Shown: one piece after another, positions 1-5,344 of the stretch
How the letters are laid out: the number at the start of each line of letters is the position of its first letter
Numbering within the stretch: the first letter of the stretch is position 1
Assembly (NCBI GenBank): GCA_964588175.1
Contig: CAZPNW010000168.1
Location: forward strand, 1 to 7,622
Length of the DNA stretch: 7,622 bases
Direction of reading: 5' to 3'
From: JBAZTA01 sp964588175
GTDB lineage: Bacteria > Omnitrophota > Gorgyraeia > Gygaellales > Profunditerraquicolaceae
Notes under the pieces: model-generated
Databases searched by the model: none
The model's input: the letters and a program-made list of their open reading frames with translations, nothing else
Told to the model about the DNA's origin: nothing
Position numbers and translations under genes: made by a program

Positions 1-121
1 GGCAGAGTTGAAATCTCCTTAAATATGCACCTGACCTGCCGCAAATAGGGCAGCGATTATATTTACGTGAAGAAAACTTCGGAGTCCTCTTCCATCTTTC
101 TATTTGCGATTTCTTAGCCAT
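1..121 (-). CDS. rpsN: Small ribosomal subunit protein S14, zinc-binding type (3' end outside window)
   Basis: S14 is a late-assembly protein of the 30S head. The first 40 codons are present; translation gives MAKKSQIERWKRTPKFSSRK, then YNRCPICGRSGAYLRRFQLC to the window edge. This is the short type Z form (about 61 residues) known from Bacillus and many other phyla: TPKF at 13-16, Cys24 and Cys27 as the first CxxC, and Cys40 as the third ligand; the fourth, expected at position 43, lies just outside. It is not the roughly 100-residue zinc-free form of enterobacteria. AAAGGAG precedes the ATG. Its place after rplE is the canonical spc-operon order, so rpsH and rplF are expected next, beyond the window. 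Confidence 0.95.
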   Translation of the reverse strand, partial: MAKKSQIERWKRTPKFSSRKYNRCPICGRSGAYLRRFQLC

Positions 122-133
122 CCGTTATCTCTA

Positions 134-140
134 CTCCTTT
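134..140 (-). promoter_or_regulatory. Ribosome binding site of rpsN
   Basis: The coding strand reads AAAGGAG, a strong Shine-Dalgarno sequence, 12 nt before the rpsN ATG at 119-121. The spacing is longer than optimal, but no better start lies nearby. Confidence 0.7.
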
Positions 141-190
141 AATCGTTTTCTTCGTTTAGTTCCTTAGTATCATTACTCTTGTTGTACGAC

Positions 191-244
191 AATAACGAAA
201 CTAACGATATTAACGAAATTAACGATATTAACGATATTAACGAT
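191..244. repeat. Six-copy 9-bp tandem repeat in the rplE-rpsN gap
   Basis: On the plus strand six 9-bp units run without a break: AATAACGAA, ACTAACGAT, ATTAACGAA, ATTAACGAT, ATTAACGAT, ATTAACGAT. The last three are identical, which suggests recent copy-number change by slippage. On the far side (142-168) ATCGTTTTC, TTCGTTTAG and TTCCTTAGT look like decayed units in the opposite orientation; AATCGTT (141-147) and AACGATT (239-245) are exact complements. The array lies in the transcribed spacer, starting 15 nt after the rplE stop and ending about 70 nt before the rpsN start. Confidence 0.9.
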
Positions 245-259
245 TTCTTTTGCCTGGTA

Positions 260-811
260 CTATTCTTTTACCTGAAAAGGCATGCCAAACAGCCTTAGAA
301 GTTCCTGCGCCTGCTGACGCACTTTACCATTTTTGATCACAAACGTTATATCCATCCCTTGAGGCCGCGTGATCCTGTCAAACTCTAATTCCGGCAGAAT
401 ACCCTGTTCAGAAAGGCCAAGCGTGTAATTCCCCGCCTTATCGAAGGCGGTATCCGAAACACCGCGAAAGTCGCGGATACGCGGCAGTGCCGCATTCACC
501 AGGCGGTCCATGAATTCATACATCCGCGCCCGCCGCAGCGTCACTTTACAACCGACAGGGTGGCCTTCCCGCACTTTAAAATTCGCGATAGCTTTCTTAG
601 CCCGGCGCATAATAGGCTTCTGCCCGGTAATAAGCGATAATTCTTCCATCGCTTTTTCCAGGATCTTGATGTCCTGTATACCTTCACCGACGCCCATGTT
701 TACAACGATCTTTTCCAAGCGAGGCACCGCGAATTGGTTCTTAATGCCGAATTTCTCCATCAGCTGCGGGATTATTTCTTTTCTGTATTTTTCTAATAAA
801 CGTGGTTTCAT
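260..811 (-). CDS. rplE: Large ribosomal subunit protein L5
   Basis: L5 binds 5S rRNA and contacts the P-site tRNA and S13 across the subunit interface. From the ATG at 809-811 the product is 183 residues, close to the 179-180 norm. It begins MKPRLLEKYRKEIIPQLMEK, matching other L5 N-termini. Landmarks are RLEKIVVNMGVGEG (31-44), LITGQKPIMRRAKKAIANFK (60-79), REGHPVGCKVTLR (81-93), ALPRIRDFRGVS (108-119), GNYTLGLSEQ (127-136) and GMDITFVIKN (152-161), with GMPFQ at the end. The reading frame is open 14 codons further upstream to a GTG, but that extension (SPSNTLLIYGVNH) is unlike any L5, and the CGGAG ribosome site fits only the inner ATG. A 138-nt repeat-bearing gap follows before rpsN. Confidence 0.98.
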   Translation of the reverse strand: MKPRLLEKYRKEIIPQLMEKFGIKNQFAVPRLEKIVVNMGVGEGIQDIKILEKAMEELSLITGQKPIMRRAKKAIANFKVREGHPVGCKVTLRRARMYEFMDRLVNAALPRIRDFRGVSDTAFDKAGNYTLGLSEQGILPELEFDRITRPQGMDITFVIKNGKVRQQAQELLRLFGMPFQVKE

Positions 812-819
812 GTGATTAA

Positions 820-824
820 CTCCG
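820..824 (-). promoter_or_regulatory. Ribosome binding site that sets the rplE start
   Basis: The coding strand has CGGAG here, 8 nt before the ATG at 809-811. This supports that ATG over an in-frame GTG 14 codons upstream (851-853), which lies too close to the rplX stop and has no comparable site. Confidence 0.8.
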
Positions 825-870
825 TATATCAATAACGTATTGCTTGGGCTCACTCAATGCCAAACAATTG

Positions 871-1182
871 TTACAGTGATTCTTTACACTTTTTGCAAAC
901 GCGCGCCTTAGTTCCGTCTTTGAGGATATCGCTGCCTACCCTGACAGGACGATTGCAATTCTTGCAGATCGCCATCAGGTTCGAAAGGTCGATCGGGGCC
1001 TCTGTCGAAATGATCCCGCCTTTCTGATCCTGGCGAGTTTGACGCTTATGCTTCTTTACCAGTTTTATGCCTTCAACAAGCGCCCGGCCCGAAGCACCGA
1101 AAATTTCCAGGACCTTTCCTTTTTTGCCTTTATCAGCGCCTGTTATTACCTGTACCGTATCACCCTTTTTTATCTTAAACAT
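871..1182 (-). CDS. rplX: Large ribosomal subunit protein L24, with zinc-ribbon-like tail
   Basis: L24 is an assembly initiator of the 50S subunit that binds the 5' end of 23S rRNA. The product is 103 residues, family length. The KOW motif is at the N-terminus: KIKKGDTVQVITGADKGKKG (3-22) with KVLEI. Then come EGIKLVKKHKRQT and GGIISTEAPIDLSNL. The C-terminal part has two CxxC pairs, Cys73/Cys76 and Cys96/Cys99, in CKNCNRPVRVG and RVCKKCKE, a probable zinc-binding site. This four-Cys form is common among bacteria outside the Proteobacteria. GAGG lies about 5 nt before the ATG, a good ribosome site. rplE follows with a 59-nt gap. Confidence 0.97.
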   Translation of the reverse strand: MFKIKKGDTVQVITGADKGKKGKVLEIFGASGRALVEGIKLVKKHKRQTRQDQKGGIISTEAPIDLSNLMAICKNCNRPVRVGSDILKDGTKARVCKKCKESL

Positions 1183-1247
1183 TACTGCCTCTACGACTGA
1201 CGGATCGATCTCCCTTTTAACCTCACCCGTTCAATCGTTTCCTTGTC

Positions 1248-1265
1248 TGCGCGATCAACCGCGCA
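1248..1265 (-). promoter_or_regulatory. GC-rich hairpin in the rplN-rplX gap
   Basis: TGCGCG (1248-1253) and CGCGCA (1260-1265) are perfect 6-bp complements around a 6-nt loop, just after the rplN stop. A weak outer pairing of AATCG with CGATT is also possible. The following transcript is GACAAGGAAACG, with no U-run, so it is unlikely to be an intrinsic terminator. It may protect mRNA ends or mark a processing point; function is inferred. Confidence 0.45.
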
Positions 1266-1276
1266 CGATTTAATTG

Positions 1277-1645
1277 TTAGATTACTTCGGGAGCTAAAGA
1301 AATAATCTTGGTAAAATTTCTCTCCCTGAGCTCTTTTGCCACCGGGCCAAATACACGTGTTCCGCGCGGATTTGACTGCGCATCGATAAATACGATCGCA
1401 TTACGGTCAAAACGCAGTACCGAACCATCTTCCCGGCGTATATCGTGTTTGGTACGCACCACGACCGCTTTGGCGACTTCCCCTTTTTTGATCGTTGCCT
1501 CAGGAGCAGATTCTTTCACGTTGACATTGATGATATCGCCCACACCGGCCAACTGGCAGTTTTTTTTCCCTAATACACCGATAAACGACGCGCGCTTGGC
1601 TCCTGTATTATCCGCTACATCAACTATTGTTCGCAACTGTATCAT
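1277..1645 (-). CDS. rplN: Large ribosomal subunit protein L14
   Basis: L14 sits at the subunit interface of the 50S and binds L19 and the silencing factor RsfS. The product is 122 residues, the exact family length. The signature is complete: MIQLRTIVDVADNTGAKRAS (1-20), the strand segment ESAPEATIKKGEVAKAVVVR (46-65), TKHDIRREDGSVLRFDRNAI with VFID, and RGTRVFGPVAKELRERNFTK before IISLAPEVI. The ATG is preceded by GAGGA at about 9 nt, a good ribosome site. In the classical arrangement rplN is the first gene of the spc operon; here it follows rpsQ after 82 nt with no visible terminator or convincing promoter, so read-through from the S10 half is likely. Confidence 0.98.
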   Translation of the reverse strand: MIQLRTIVDVADNTGAKRASFIGVLGKKNCQLAGVGDIINVNVKESAPEATIKKGEVAKAVVVRTKHDIRREDGSVLRFDRNAIVFIDAQSNPRGTRVFGPVAKELRERNFTKIISLAPEVI

Positions 1646-1727
1646 GGTTTCTTAATCCTCACTTTGCCTTATCCAGCGGATGGATTACTTCCCGCATAAA
1701 ACTAAAGCTTTAAAGGATCCCCTTACC

Positions 1728-1997
1728 TTATTTAATTTCTACTTCAGCAGCCGCTGCTTTTTTTACAACGCGGAGTAAACGAAACCGCTTATCTTTGGAT
1801 AACGGCCGTGTCTCCTGTATCCGTACAACATCGCCTATCTGAGCCGTATTCTTCTCGTCATGGGCCTTGAATTTATTCGCCTTCTTCATGATCCGGCCGT
1901 ATTTCGGATGCTTGCTTACGCGGACCACGCTCACAATAATGGTCTTTTGCATTTTATTGCTTAAAACCGTACCTTGAAATTCTTTTTTCTTACCCAT
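1728..1997 (-). CDS. rpsQ: Small ribosomal subunit protein S17
   Basis: S17 is a primary 16S rRNA-binding protein of the 30S body with an OB fold. The product is 89 residues, normal. The family pattern is plain: EFQGTVLSNKMQKTIIVSV (6-24), then RVSKHPKYGRIMKKANKFKA with AHDEKN (the H-D-E-x-N core), and IGDVVRIQETRPLSKDKRFR followed by LLRVV. The tail KKAAAAEVEIK is low-complexity but ordinary. GAAGG lies very close to the ATG, inside the end of rpmC, and the two reading frames overlap by 8 nt. An 82-nt gap with only weak short stems (for example 1671-1685) follows before rplN, which begins the spc half of the cluster. Confidence 0.97.
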   Translation of the reverse strand: MGKKKEFQGTVLSNKMQKTIIVSVVRVSKHPKYGRIMKKANKFKAHDEKNTAQIGDVVRIQETRPLSKDKRFRLLRVVKKAAAAEVEIK

Positions 1998-2193
1998 TGG
2001 CCTTCTCTACTTTCTTTTCATTTAAGATCGTCTCTACACGAGCAATATCCCTCTTAATAGAAGAAAACATGTGCGGTTTCTCCGGTTGAGTAGTATAGCG
2101 CTGCTGATTGAGTTTCCCGAGTTCTTCTTTCAGAGCTTTCTCTTTTAACACTAATTCTTCTTTAGTCAGATTCCTTAATTCTTGGATTTTCAT
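1990..2193 (-). CDS. rpmC: Large ribosomal subunit protein L29
   Basis: L29 is a small coiled-coil protein next to L23 at the exit tunnel. The product is 67 residues, typical. It shows the expected antiparallel pair of helices: MKIQELRNLTKEELVLKEKA and the following LKEELGKLNQQRYTTQPEKP, then SSIKRDIARVETILNEKK. The turn between helices has QRYTTQPEKPHMFSSIKRD, in the place of the usual R(F/L)Q-ATGQLENP-RI-VR-DIAR segment. AGGAG (2205-2209) lies 11 nt before the ATG. Its last 8 bases overlap the start of rpsQ, so the two genes are probably translationally coupled. Confidence 0.96.
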   Translation of the reverse strand: MKIQELRNLTKEELVLKEKALKEELGKLNQQRYTTQPEKPHMFSSIKRDIARVETILNEKKVEKANG

Positions 2194-2220
2194 GTTTTCA
2201 ACAACTCCTGATTCCCGCTT

Positions 2221-2637
2221 TTATTTATGCGCCCGTGAGATAAATTTGGTCTTAAACGGCAATTTATACGCTACTAACCTGAAACAGATACGCGCGTATT
2301 CTTCAGGAACACCGCCTAATTCAAACAAGATCTTTCCGCGCTTGACGGTACAGACCCAGTGGTCAGTCTCTCCCTTACCTTTACCCATACGGATTTCAGC
2401 GGGTTTTTTGGTTATCGGCTTATCGGTAAACACCCTGATCCAAAGTTTTCCGCCTTTATGTAATTGCCTCGCCAAAACGACACGGGCAGCTTCCACCTGG
2501 ACATTTTTAAACCAGCCGTTCTCTAAAGCTTTTAATCCATACTCGCCAAAAACCAAATTCGCGCCCCGGGTAGCCACTCCACGGCGGACTCCGCGCTGCA
2601 ACCTGCGGTATTTTACTCTACTGGGCATCATAACCAT
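2221..2637 (-). CDS. rplP: Large ribosomal subunit protein L16
   Basis: L16 lies near the A-site tRNA elbow on the 50S subunit and organises the A-site architecture. The product is 138 residues, the family length. Landmarks are MPSRVKYRRLQRG (4-16), GEYGLKALENGWF (31-43), the helix VEAARVVLARQLHKGGKLWI (48-67), RMGKGKG (83-89, which includes the Arg region hydroxylated in E. coli) and LGGVPEEYARICFRLVAYKL (107-126). Three Met codons lie at positions 1, 3 and 4. I keep the first because a weak GTGAG lies 6 nt before it, but a start at codon 3 or 4 would resemble other L16 N-termini just as well. The gene begins 18 nt after rpsC. Confidence 0.97.
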   Translation of the reverse strand: MVMMPSRVKYRRLQRGVRRGVATRGANLVFGEYGLKALENGWFKNVQVEAARVVLARQLHKGGKLWIRVFTDKPITKKPAEIRMGKGKGETDHWVCTVKRGKILFELGGVPEEYARICFRLVAYKLPFKTKFISRAHK

Positions 2638-2655
2638 ATAAAACTCACTTTCTTA

Positions 2656-3342
2656 CTATGCGATCTCTTTAGGAACTACTATAGGCTGACTGCTTACCTT
2701 CGCCACATTCTTTTTTGTTAAGATCTCACCTTTATAAAGCCAAACTTTTATCCCGATAAGGCCGTAGGTCGTTACCGCCTCTACAAAACCATAATCAATA
2801 TCCGCCCGCAATGTTGAAAGGGGGATCTTTCCCTGCTTATAATTTTCAGTGCGGCACATTTCAGCTCCATCCAAACGGCCTCCGCAACTGATCTTGATAC
2901 CTTTAGCTCCCGCGTTCATCGATTGCTCGATCGCGCGTTTCATGGTCCTGCGGAAACCAACGCGTTTTTCTATTTGCGTCGCCACATTTTCAGCGACCAA
3001 TTGAGCGTCTAACGCCGGGACTTTTACTTCTTCGATATCGATCGAGACTTCCTGCTTAAGCATAGAGTTTAACTCTTCCCGTAATTTCTCGATATCAGCA
3101 CCGTGACGGCCGATAATGATCCCCGGGCGCGCCGACTGGATCCTTACCTTTATTCTTTCAGTCAAACGCTCGATGATAACACGGGCGATCGCAGCCTGCT
3201 TAAAACGGCTTTTCACAAACTTACGGATATTATAATCTTCCCTGATGAAGCGCGCGAAGTCCTTGGACTTTGCAAACCACTTACTTTGCCATGTTCTGAT
3301 TATCCCTAACCTTAACACATACGGATGAACTTTTTGTCCCAT
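2656..3342 (-). CDS. rpsC: Small ribosomal subunit protein S3
   Basis: S3 binds the lower head of the 30S subunit at the mRNA entry tunnel and takes part in mRNA unwinding with S4 and S5. The product is 228 residues, within the usual 210-240. It begins GQKVHPYVLRLGI (2-14). The KH domain follows, with the GxxG loop as IIIGRHGADIEKLREEL (75-91; Gly78, Gly81), then EEVKVPALDAQLVAENVATQ. The C-terminal S3 domain shows GVRVT-type features as GFRRTMKRAIEQSMNAGAKG and ISCGGRLDGAEMCRTE, with DYGFVEAVTTYGLIGIKVWL near the end. AGGT lies 6 nt before the ATG. The C-terminal tail is short. rplP follows after 18 nt. Confidence 0.98.
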   Translation of the reverse strand: MGQKVHPYVLRLGIIRTWQSKWFAKSKDFARFIREDYNIRKFVKSRFKQAAIARVIIERLTERIKVRIQSARPGIIIGRHGADIEKLREELNSMLKQEVSIDIEEVKVPALDAQLVAENVATQIEKRVGFRRTMKRAIEQSMNAGAKGIKISCGGRLDGAEMCRTENYKQGKIPLSTLRADIDYGFVEAVTTYGLIGIKVWLYKGEILTKKNVAKVSSQPIVVPKEIA

Positions 3343-3368
3343 ATTTTACCTATTGCCTGCAGATTGTC

Positions 3369-3396
3369 GTGAAGCAAACAATAACGCTTCCTTCAC
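3369..3396 (-). promoter_or_regulatory. Hairpin in the rplV-rpsC gap with two pairing registers
   Basis: On the coding strand GTGAAG (3391-3396) pairs with CTTCAC (3369-3374). A second register pairs GAAGC (3386-3390) with GCTTC (3371-3375), sharing the same 3' arm. It lies within the 60-nt spacer before rpsC and about 26 nt ahead of its start. No U-run follows. Two mutually exclusive stems could be a switch, but short stems like these can arise by chance. Confidence 0.4.
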
Positions 3397-3402
3397 CACA
3401 TA

Positions 3403-3741
3403 CTACTTGCTATTTTTTAGATCCAACTCGATTTTAATATGCGCCGTCCTGCGTAAGATCGGCGATGCCCTGCCGAACCCGGCGGCTTTAAACCTTTTCC
3501 ATGACGGGCCGACATTACAATGAATCTTTGATATATACAACTGTTCTACATCGAAGCCCTTTATTTTAGCATTAGCTATCGCGGATTGCAAGATTTTTAT
3601 TAAATATTCTTTTGACCGCTTATTGATATTCTGCAAAATAGCCACTGCTTCCGCGGCATCTTTACCGCGGATCAAATCCATGACCTGCCGCACCTTAGTC
3701 GGTGAAATCCTTAAGAACTTACCTTGAGCTTTTGCTAACAT
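3403..3741 (-). CDS. rplV: Large ribosomal subunit protein L22
   Basis: L22 contacts all domains of 23S rRNA and forms part of the exit-tunnel constriction with L4. The product is 112 residues, normal length. RISPTKVRQVMDLIRGKDAA (11-30) is the family signature, followed by the helical AVAILQNINKRSKEYLIKIL and the long beta-hairpin whose loop, NVGPSWKRFKAAGFGRASPI (76-95), reaches into the tunnel; RRTAHIKIEL closes the strand. The ATG gives the expected N-terminus, and no ATG, GTG or TTG lies in frame between it and the upstream in-frame TAA. No Shine-Dalgarno sequence is visible before it (CGACTTAAACTA), and the leader is structured. It sits between rpsS and rpsC in standard order. Confidence 0.97.
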   Translation of the reverse strand: MLAKAQGKFLRISPTKVRQVMDLIRGKDAAEAVAILQNINKRSKEYLIKILQSAIANAKIKGFDVEQLYISKIHCNVGPSWKRFKAAGFGRASPILRRTAHIKIELDLKNSK

Positions 3742-3759
3742 TAGTTTAAGTCGATTCTT

Positions 3760-3817
3760 CGTTGAGTCCGTTTTGCCTTAAGGCATCGCTGCCTGATAAA
3801 GCCAACTGGCTCAAACG
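3760..3817 (-). promoter_or_regulatory. Multi-hairpin leader in the rpsS-rplV gap
   Basis: On the coding strand two small hairpins follow each other: AGCC-AGTT-GGCT (3800-3811) and AGGCA-GCGA-TGCCT (3781-3794), the second with a GNRA-type GCGA tetraloop. GCCTTAAGGC (3775-3784) is a self-complementary alternative that shares bases with the second hairpin. CGTTTGAG (3810-3817) and CTCAACG (3760-3766) can close the whole segment with one bulged T, though this stem overlaps the first hairpin by two bases. It lies between the rpsS stop and the rplV start. The function is unknown. Confidence 0.45.
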
Positions 3818-3827
3818 AAATTAACGT

Positions 3828-4115
3828 TTACGTTTTATCTGCCGCTTTCTTAGCCTTAACACCACCGTGTTTCCTGAATATCCGAGAAGGAGAAAACTCC
3901 CCTAATTTATGGCCCACCATATTTTCCGTGACAAATACCGGCACATGTTTTTTCCCGTCGTATACCGAGAATGTCAGGCCGACAAAATCAGGGATAATAG
4001 TAGAGCGGCGCGACCAGGTCTTAATGACCTGCCTGCCTCCCGAACGGCTGACCCTGTCAACTTTCTTCAACAAACTTTCTTCAACAAATGGACCTTTTTT
4101 TACTGAACGTGGCAT
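3828..4115 (-). CDS. rpsS: Small ribosomal subunit protein S19
   Basis: S19 binds the head of the 30S subunit near the A-site finger and pairs with S13. The product is 95 residues, a little over the usual 92 because of a basic tail (VKAKKAADKT). It starts with the hallmark PRSVKKGPFVEESLLKKV (2-19), then KTWSRRSTIIPDFVGLTFSV (32-51), KKHVPVFVTENMVGHKLGEF (55-74) and SPSRIFRKHGG (75-85), all family consensus. A GAGGGG lies just upstream of the ATG, a strong though closely spaced ribosome site. It follows rplB by 26 nt and precedes an 86-nt structured spacer before rplV. Confidence 0.97.
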   Translation of the reverse strand: MPRSVKKGPFVEESLLKKVDRVSRSGGRQVIKTWSRRSTIIPDFVGLTFSVYDGKKHVPVFVTENMVGHKLGEFSPSRIFRKHGGVKAKKAADKT

Positions 4116-4141
4116 TTCCCCTCGCTTTCACTATGAACAAT

Positions 4142-4978
4142 TTACGGCCTTCTTCTTTTCACGATAAACTTATCGGAATATTTACCTTTCTTTCGCGTCC
4201 TAAAACCTTTACACAATTGGCCCCAGGGCGAGACCGGATGCGGATTTCCCTGTCCGGCTTTACCTTCGCCGCCGCCGTGCGGATGGTCATGCGGGTTCAT
4301 CGCAGATCCTCTCACGGTCGGTTTGATCCCGAGCCAACGCTTTCTTCCTGCTTTTCCAATACTGATAGCTTCATGCTCGACATTGCCCAGCTGGCCGATG
4401 GTCGCGTGGCAATCGACACTGATCAAACGTATTTCTCCTGAGGGCAGGCGGACATGCGCGATCTTGCCTTCTTTTGCCATGATCTGAGCGGAAGTACCCG
4501 CACTGCGCACGATCTGGCCGCCTTTGCCTTTTACCAGTTCAATATTATGGATCATGGTCCCCTGCGGGATGAATTTTAAAGGCAGGCAGTTGCCATTCTT
4601 AATATCTATGTTTTTTTGTTCGGAAGAAACGACTGTTTCCCCGGGATTCAATCCCAAAGGAGCAAGGATATATTTACGCTGTTTATCCGGATATTCTACC
4701 AACGCGATACGCGCTGAACGATTCGGGTCATATTCGATCGCGATGACCTTTGCCGGCTGGTCAAAAGCATTCCGTTTAAAATCGACCAAACGCAGCATTC
4801 TTTTATGCCCGCCGCCGCGATGGCGCACGGTAACACGCCCGTAAGAATTCCTTCCGCCGCTTTTCTTCAAAGGCAGCAGTAAAGACCTCTCCGGTTTATC
4901 TTTGGTGATCTCTTTGAAATCAGGGCCGCTCATCCAGCGCCGTGACGGTGTTGTCGGTTTGAATTTTTTTAGTCCCAT
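4142..4978 (-). CDS. rplB: Large ribosomal subunit protein L2
   Basis: L2 is a core 50S protein needed for subunit association and peptidyl-transferase activity. The product is 278 residues, the standard length. Landmarks are KFKPTTPSRRW (5-15), GRNSYGRVTVRHRGGGHKR (42-60), IEYDPNRSARIALV (81-94), the second-domain GTMIHNIELVKGKGGQIVRSAG, and VRGSAMNPHDHPHGGGEG (222-239), which carries the conserved histidines near the active centre; His230 stands where E. coli has Val. The end, KGFRTRKKGKYSDKFIVKRR, is typical. The ATG gives the family N-terminus, but the preceding bases ACCGAGAACCGAGAAAAC belong to the 7-bp repeat array and contain no clear Shine-Dalgarno sequence, only GAG. How ribosomes find this start is the odd point. 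rpsS follows after 26 nt. Confidence 0.98.
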   Translation of the reverse strand: MGLKKFKPTTPSRRWMSGPDFKEITKDKPERSLLLPLKKSGGRNSYGRVTVRHRGGGHKRMLRLVDFKRNAFDQPAKVIAIEYDPNRSARIALVEYPDKQRKYILAPLGLNPGETVVSSEQKNIDIKNGNCLPLKFIPQGTMIHNIELVKGKGGQIVRSAGTSAQIMAKEGKIAHVRLPSGEIRLISVDCHATIGQLGNVEHEAISIGKAGRKRWLGIKPTVRGSAMNPHDHPHGGGEGKAGQGNPHPVSPWGQLCKGFRTRKKGKYSDKFIVKRRRP

Positions 4979-4981
4979 GTT

Positions 4982-5061
4982 TTCTCGGTTCTCGGTTATT
5001 GGTTCTCGGTTATCGGCCCCAGGTTACCGAACACCGATAACCGAACACCGAGCACCGATAC
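4982..5061. repeat. Head-to-head array of 7-bp repeats between rplW and rplB
   Basis: On the plus strand five 7-bp units run from 4982 to 5016 (TTCTCGG, TTCTCGG, TTATTGG, TTCTCGG, TTATCGG). After a 10-nt centre (5017-5026) five more 7-bp units run from 5027 to 5061 in the opposite sense (CCGAACA, CCGATAA, CCGAACA, CCGAGCA, CCGATAC). The best stem is 11 bp, 5006-5016 with 5034-5044, with a 17-nt loop; outer units can pair through repeated TCGG/CCGA blocks. The array fills nearly the whole 87-nt spacer, reaching 4 nt from both the rplW stop and the rplB start. Such arrays resemble the simple TCGGTTATCGG-like intergenic repeats I recall from Omnitrophota-type genomes; that link is recollection. 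Confidence 0.9.
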
Positions 5062-5065
5062 CGTA

Positions 5066-5344
5066 TTAAATTGTTTCTATCTTCTGGCCTTTTTTAAGCG
5101 TTACAACCGCTTTCTTTGTATCAGGAGTTTTTCCGACCTGATATCTGACCCTTTTTAACTTCCCTTTTTCGATCAAGGTATTCACTGAAACGACTTTAAC
5201 TTTATGGATATGCTCAACCGCAGCCTTGATCTGCCGCTTTGTCGCTGAAATCGCCACGAGGAACAAATATTTCCCCTGCGGTTCAGAGAGCGTGGATTTC
5301 TCGGTCCTGACTATAGCTTTAATAATATCGTGATGAGTAATCAT
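5066..5344 (-). CDS. rplW: Large ribosomal subunit protein L23
   Basis: L23 lies at the mouth of the ribosomal exit tunnel and is the docking point for trigger factor and the signal recognition particle. The product is 92 residues, in the usual 92-100 range. Recognisable segments are VRTEKSTLSEPQGKYLFLV near the N-terminus, ATKRQIKAAVEHIHKVKVVS VNT in the middle (the RNA-binding helix and strand) and the basic KGKLKRVRYQVGKTPDTKKA loop before the final VTLKKGQKIE. The ATG shares one base with the rplD stop, and AGGA lies 7 nt upstream inside rplD, a good ribosome site that confirms the start. The gene is followed by an 87-nt spacer filled with short repeats before rplB. Confidence 0.97.
   Translation of the reverse strand: MITHHDIIKAIVRTEKSTLSEPQGKYLFLVAISATKRQIKAAVEHIHKVKVVSVNTLIEKGKLKRVRYQVGKTPDTKKAVVTLKKGQKIETI

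Noticed and set aside
812..853. N-terminal extension of L5 from an upstream GTG
   Set aside because: The extra 14 residues are not like L5, and CGGAG sits 8 nt before the inner ATG.
871..1182. Four cysteines in L24 as a novel zinc-binding fusion
   Set aside because: This CxxC...CxxC tail is common in bacterial L24 and the length is normal.
1671..1724. Small stems and palindromes (ATCCA/TGGAT, TAAAGCTTTA, AAGG/CCTT) in the rpsQ-rplN gap
   Set aside because: Each is 4-5 bp long and such motifs are expected by chance in a spacer of this size.
2108..2641. A 177-codon open frame on the plus strand, and similar plus-strand frames at 5423-5875, 4088-4441 and 1308-1655
   Set aside because: They lie antisense to clear ribosomal-protein genes, show no family resemblance, and have low-complexity Ser/Pro/Arg/Phe-rich products typical of the opposite strand of basic proteins.
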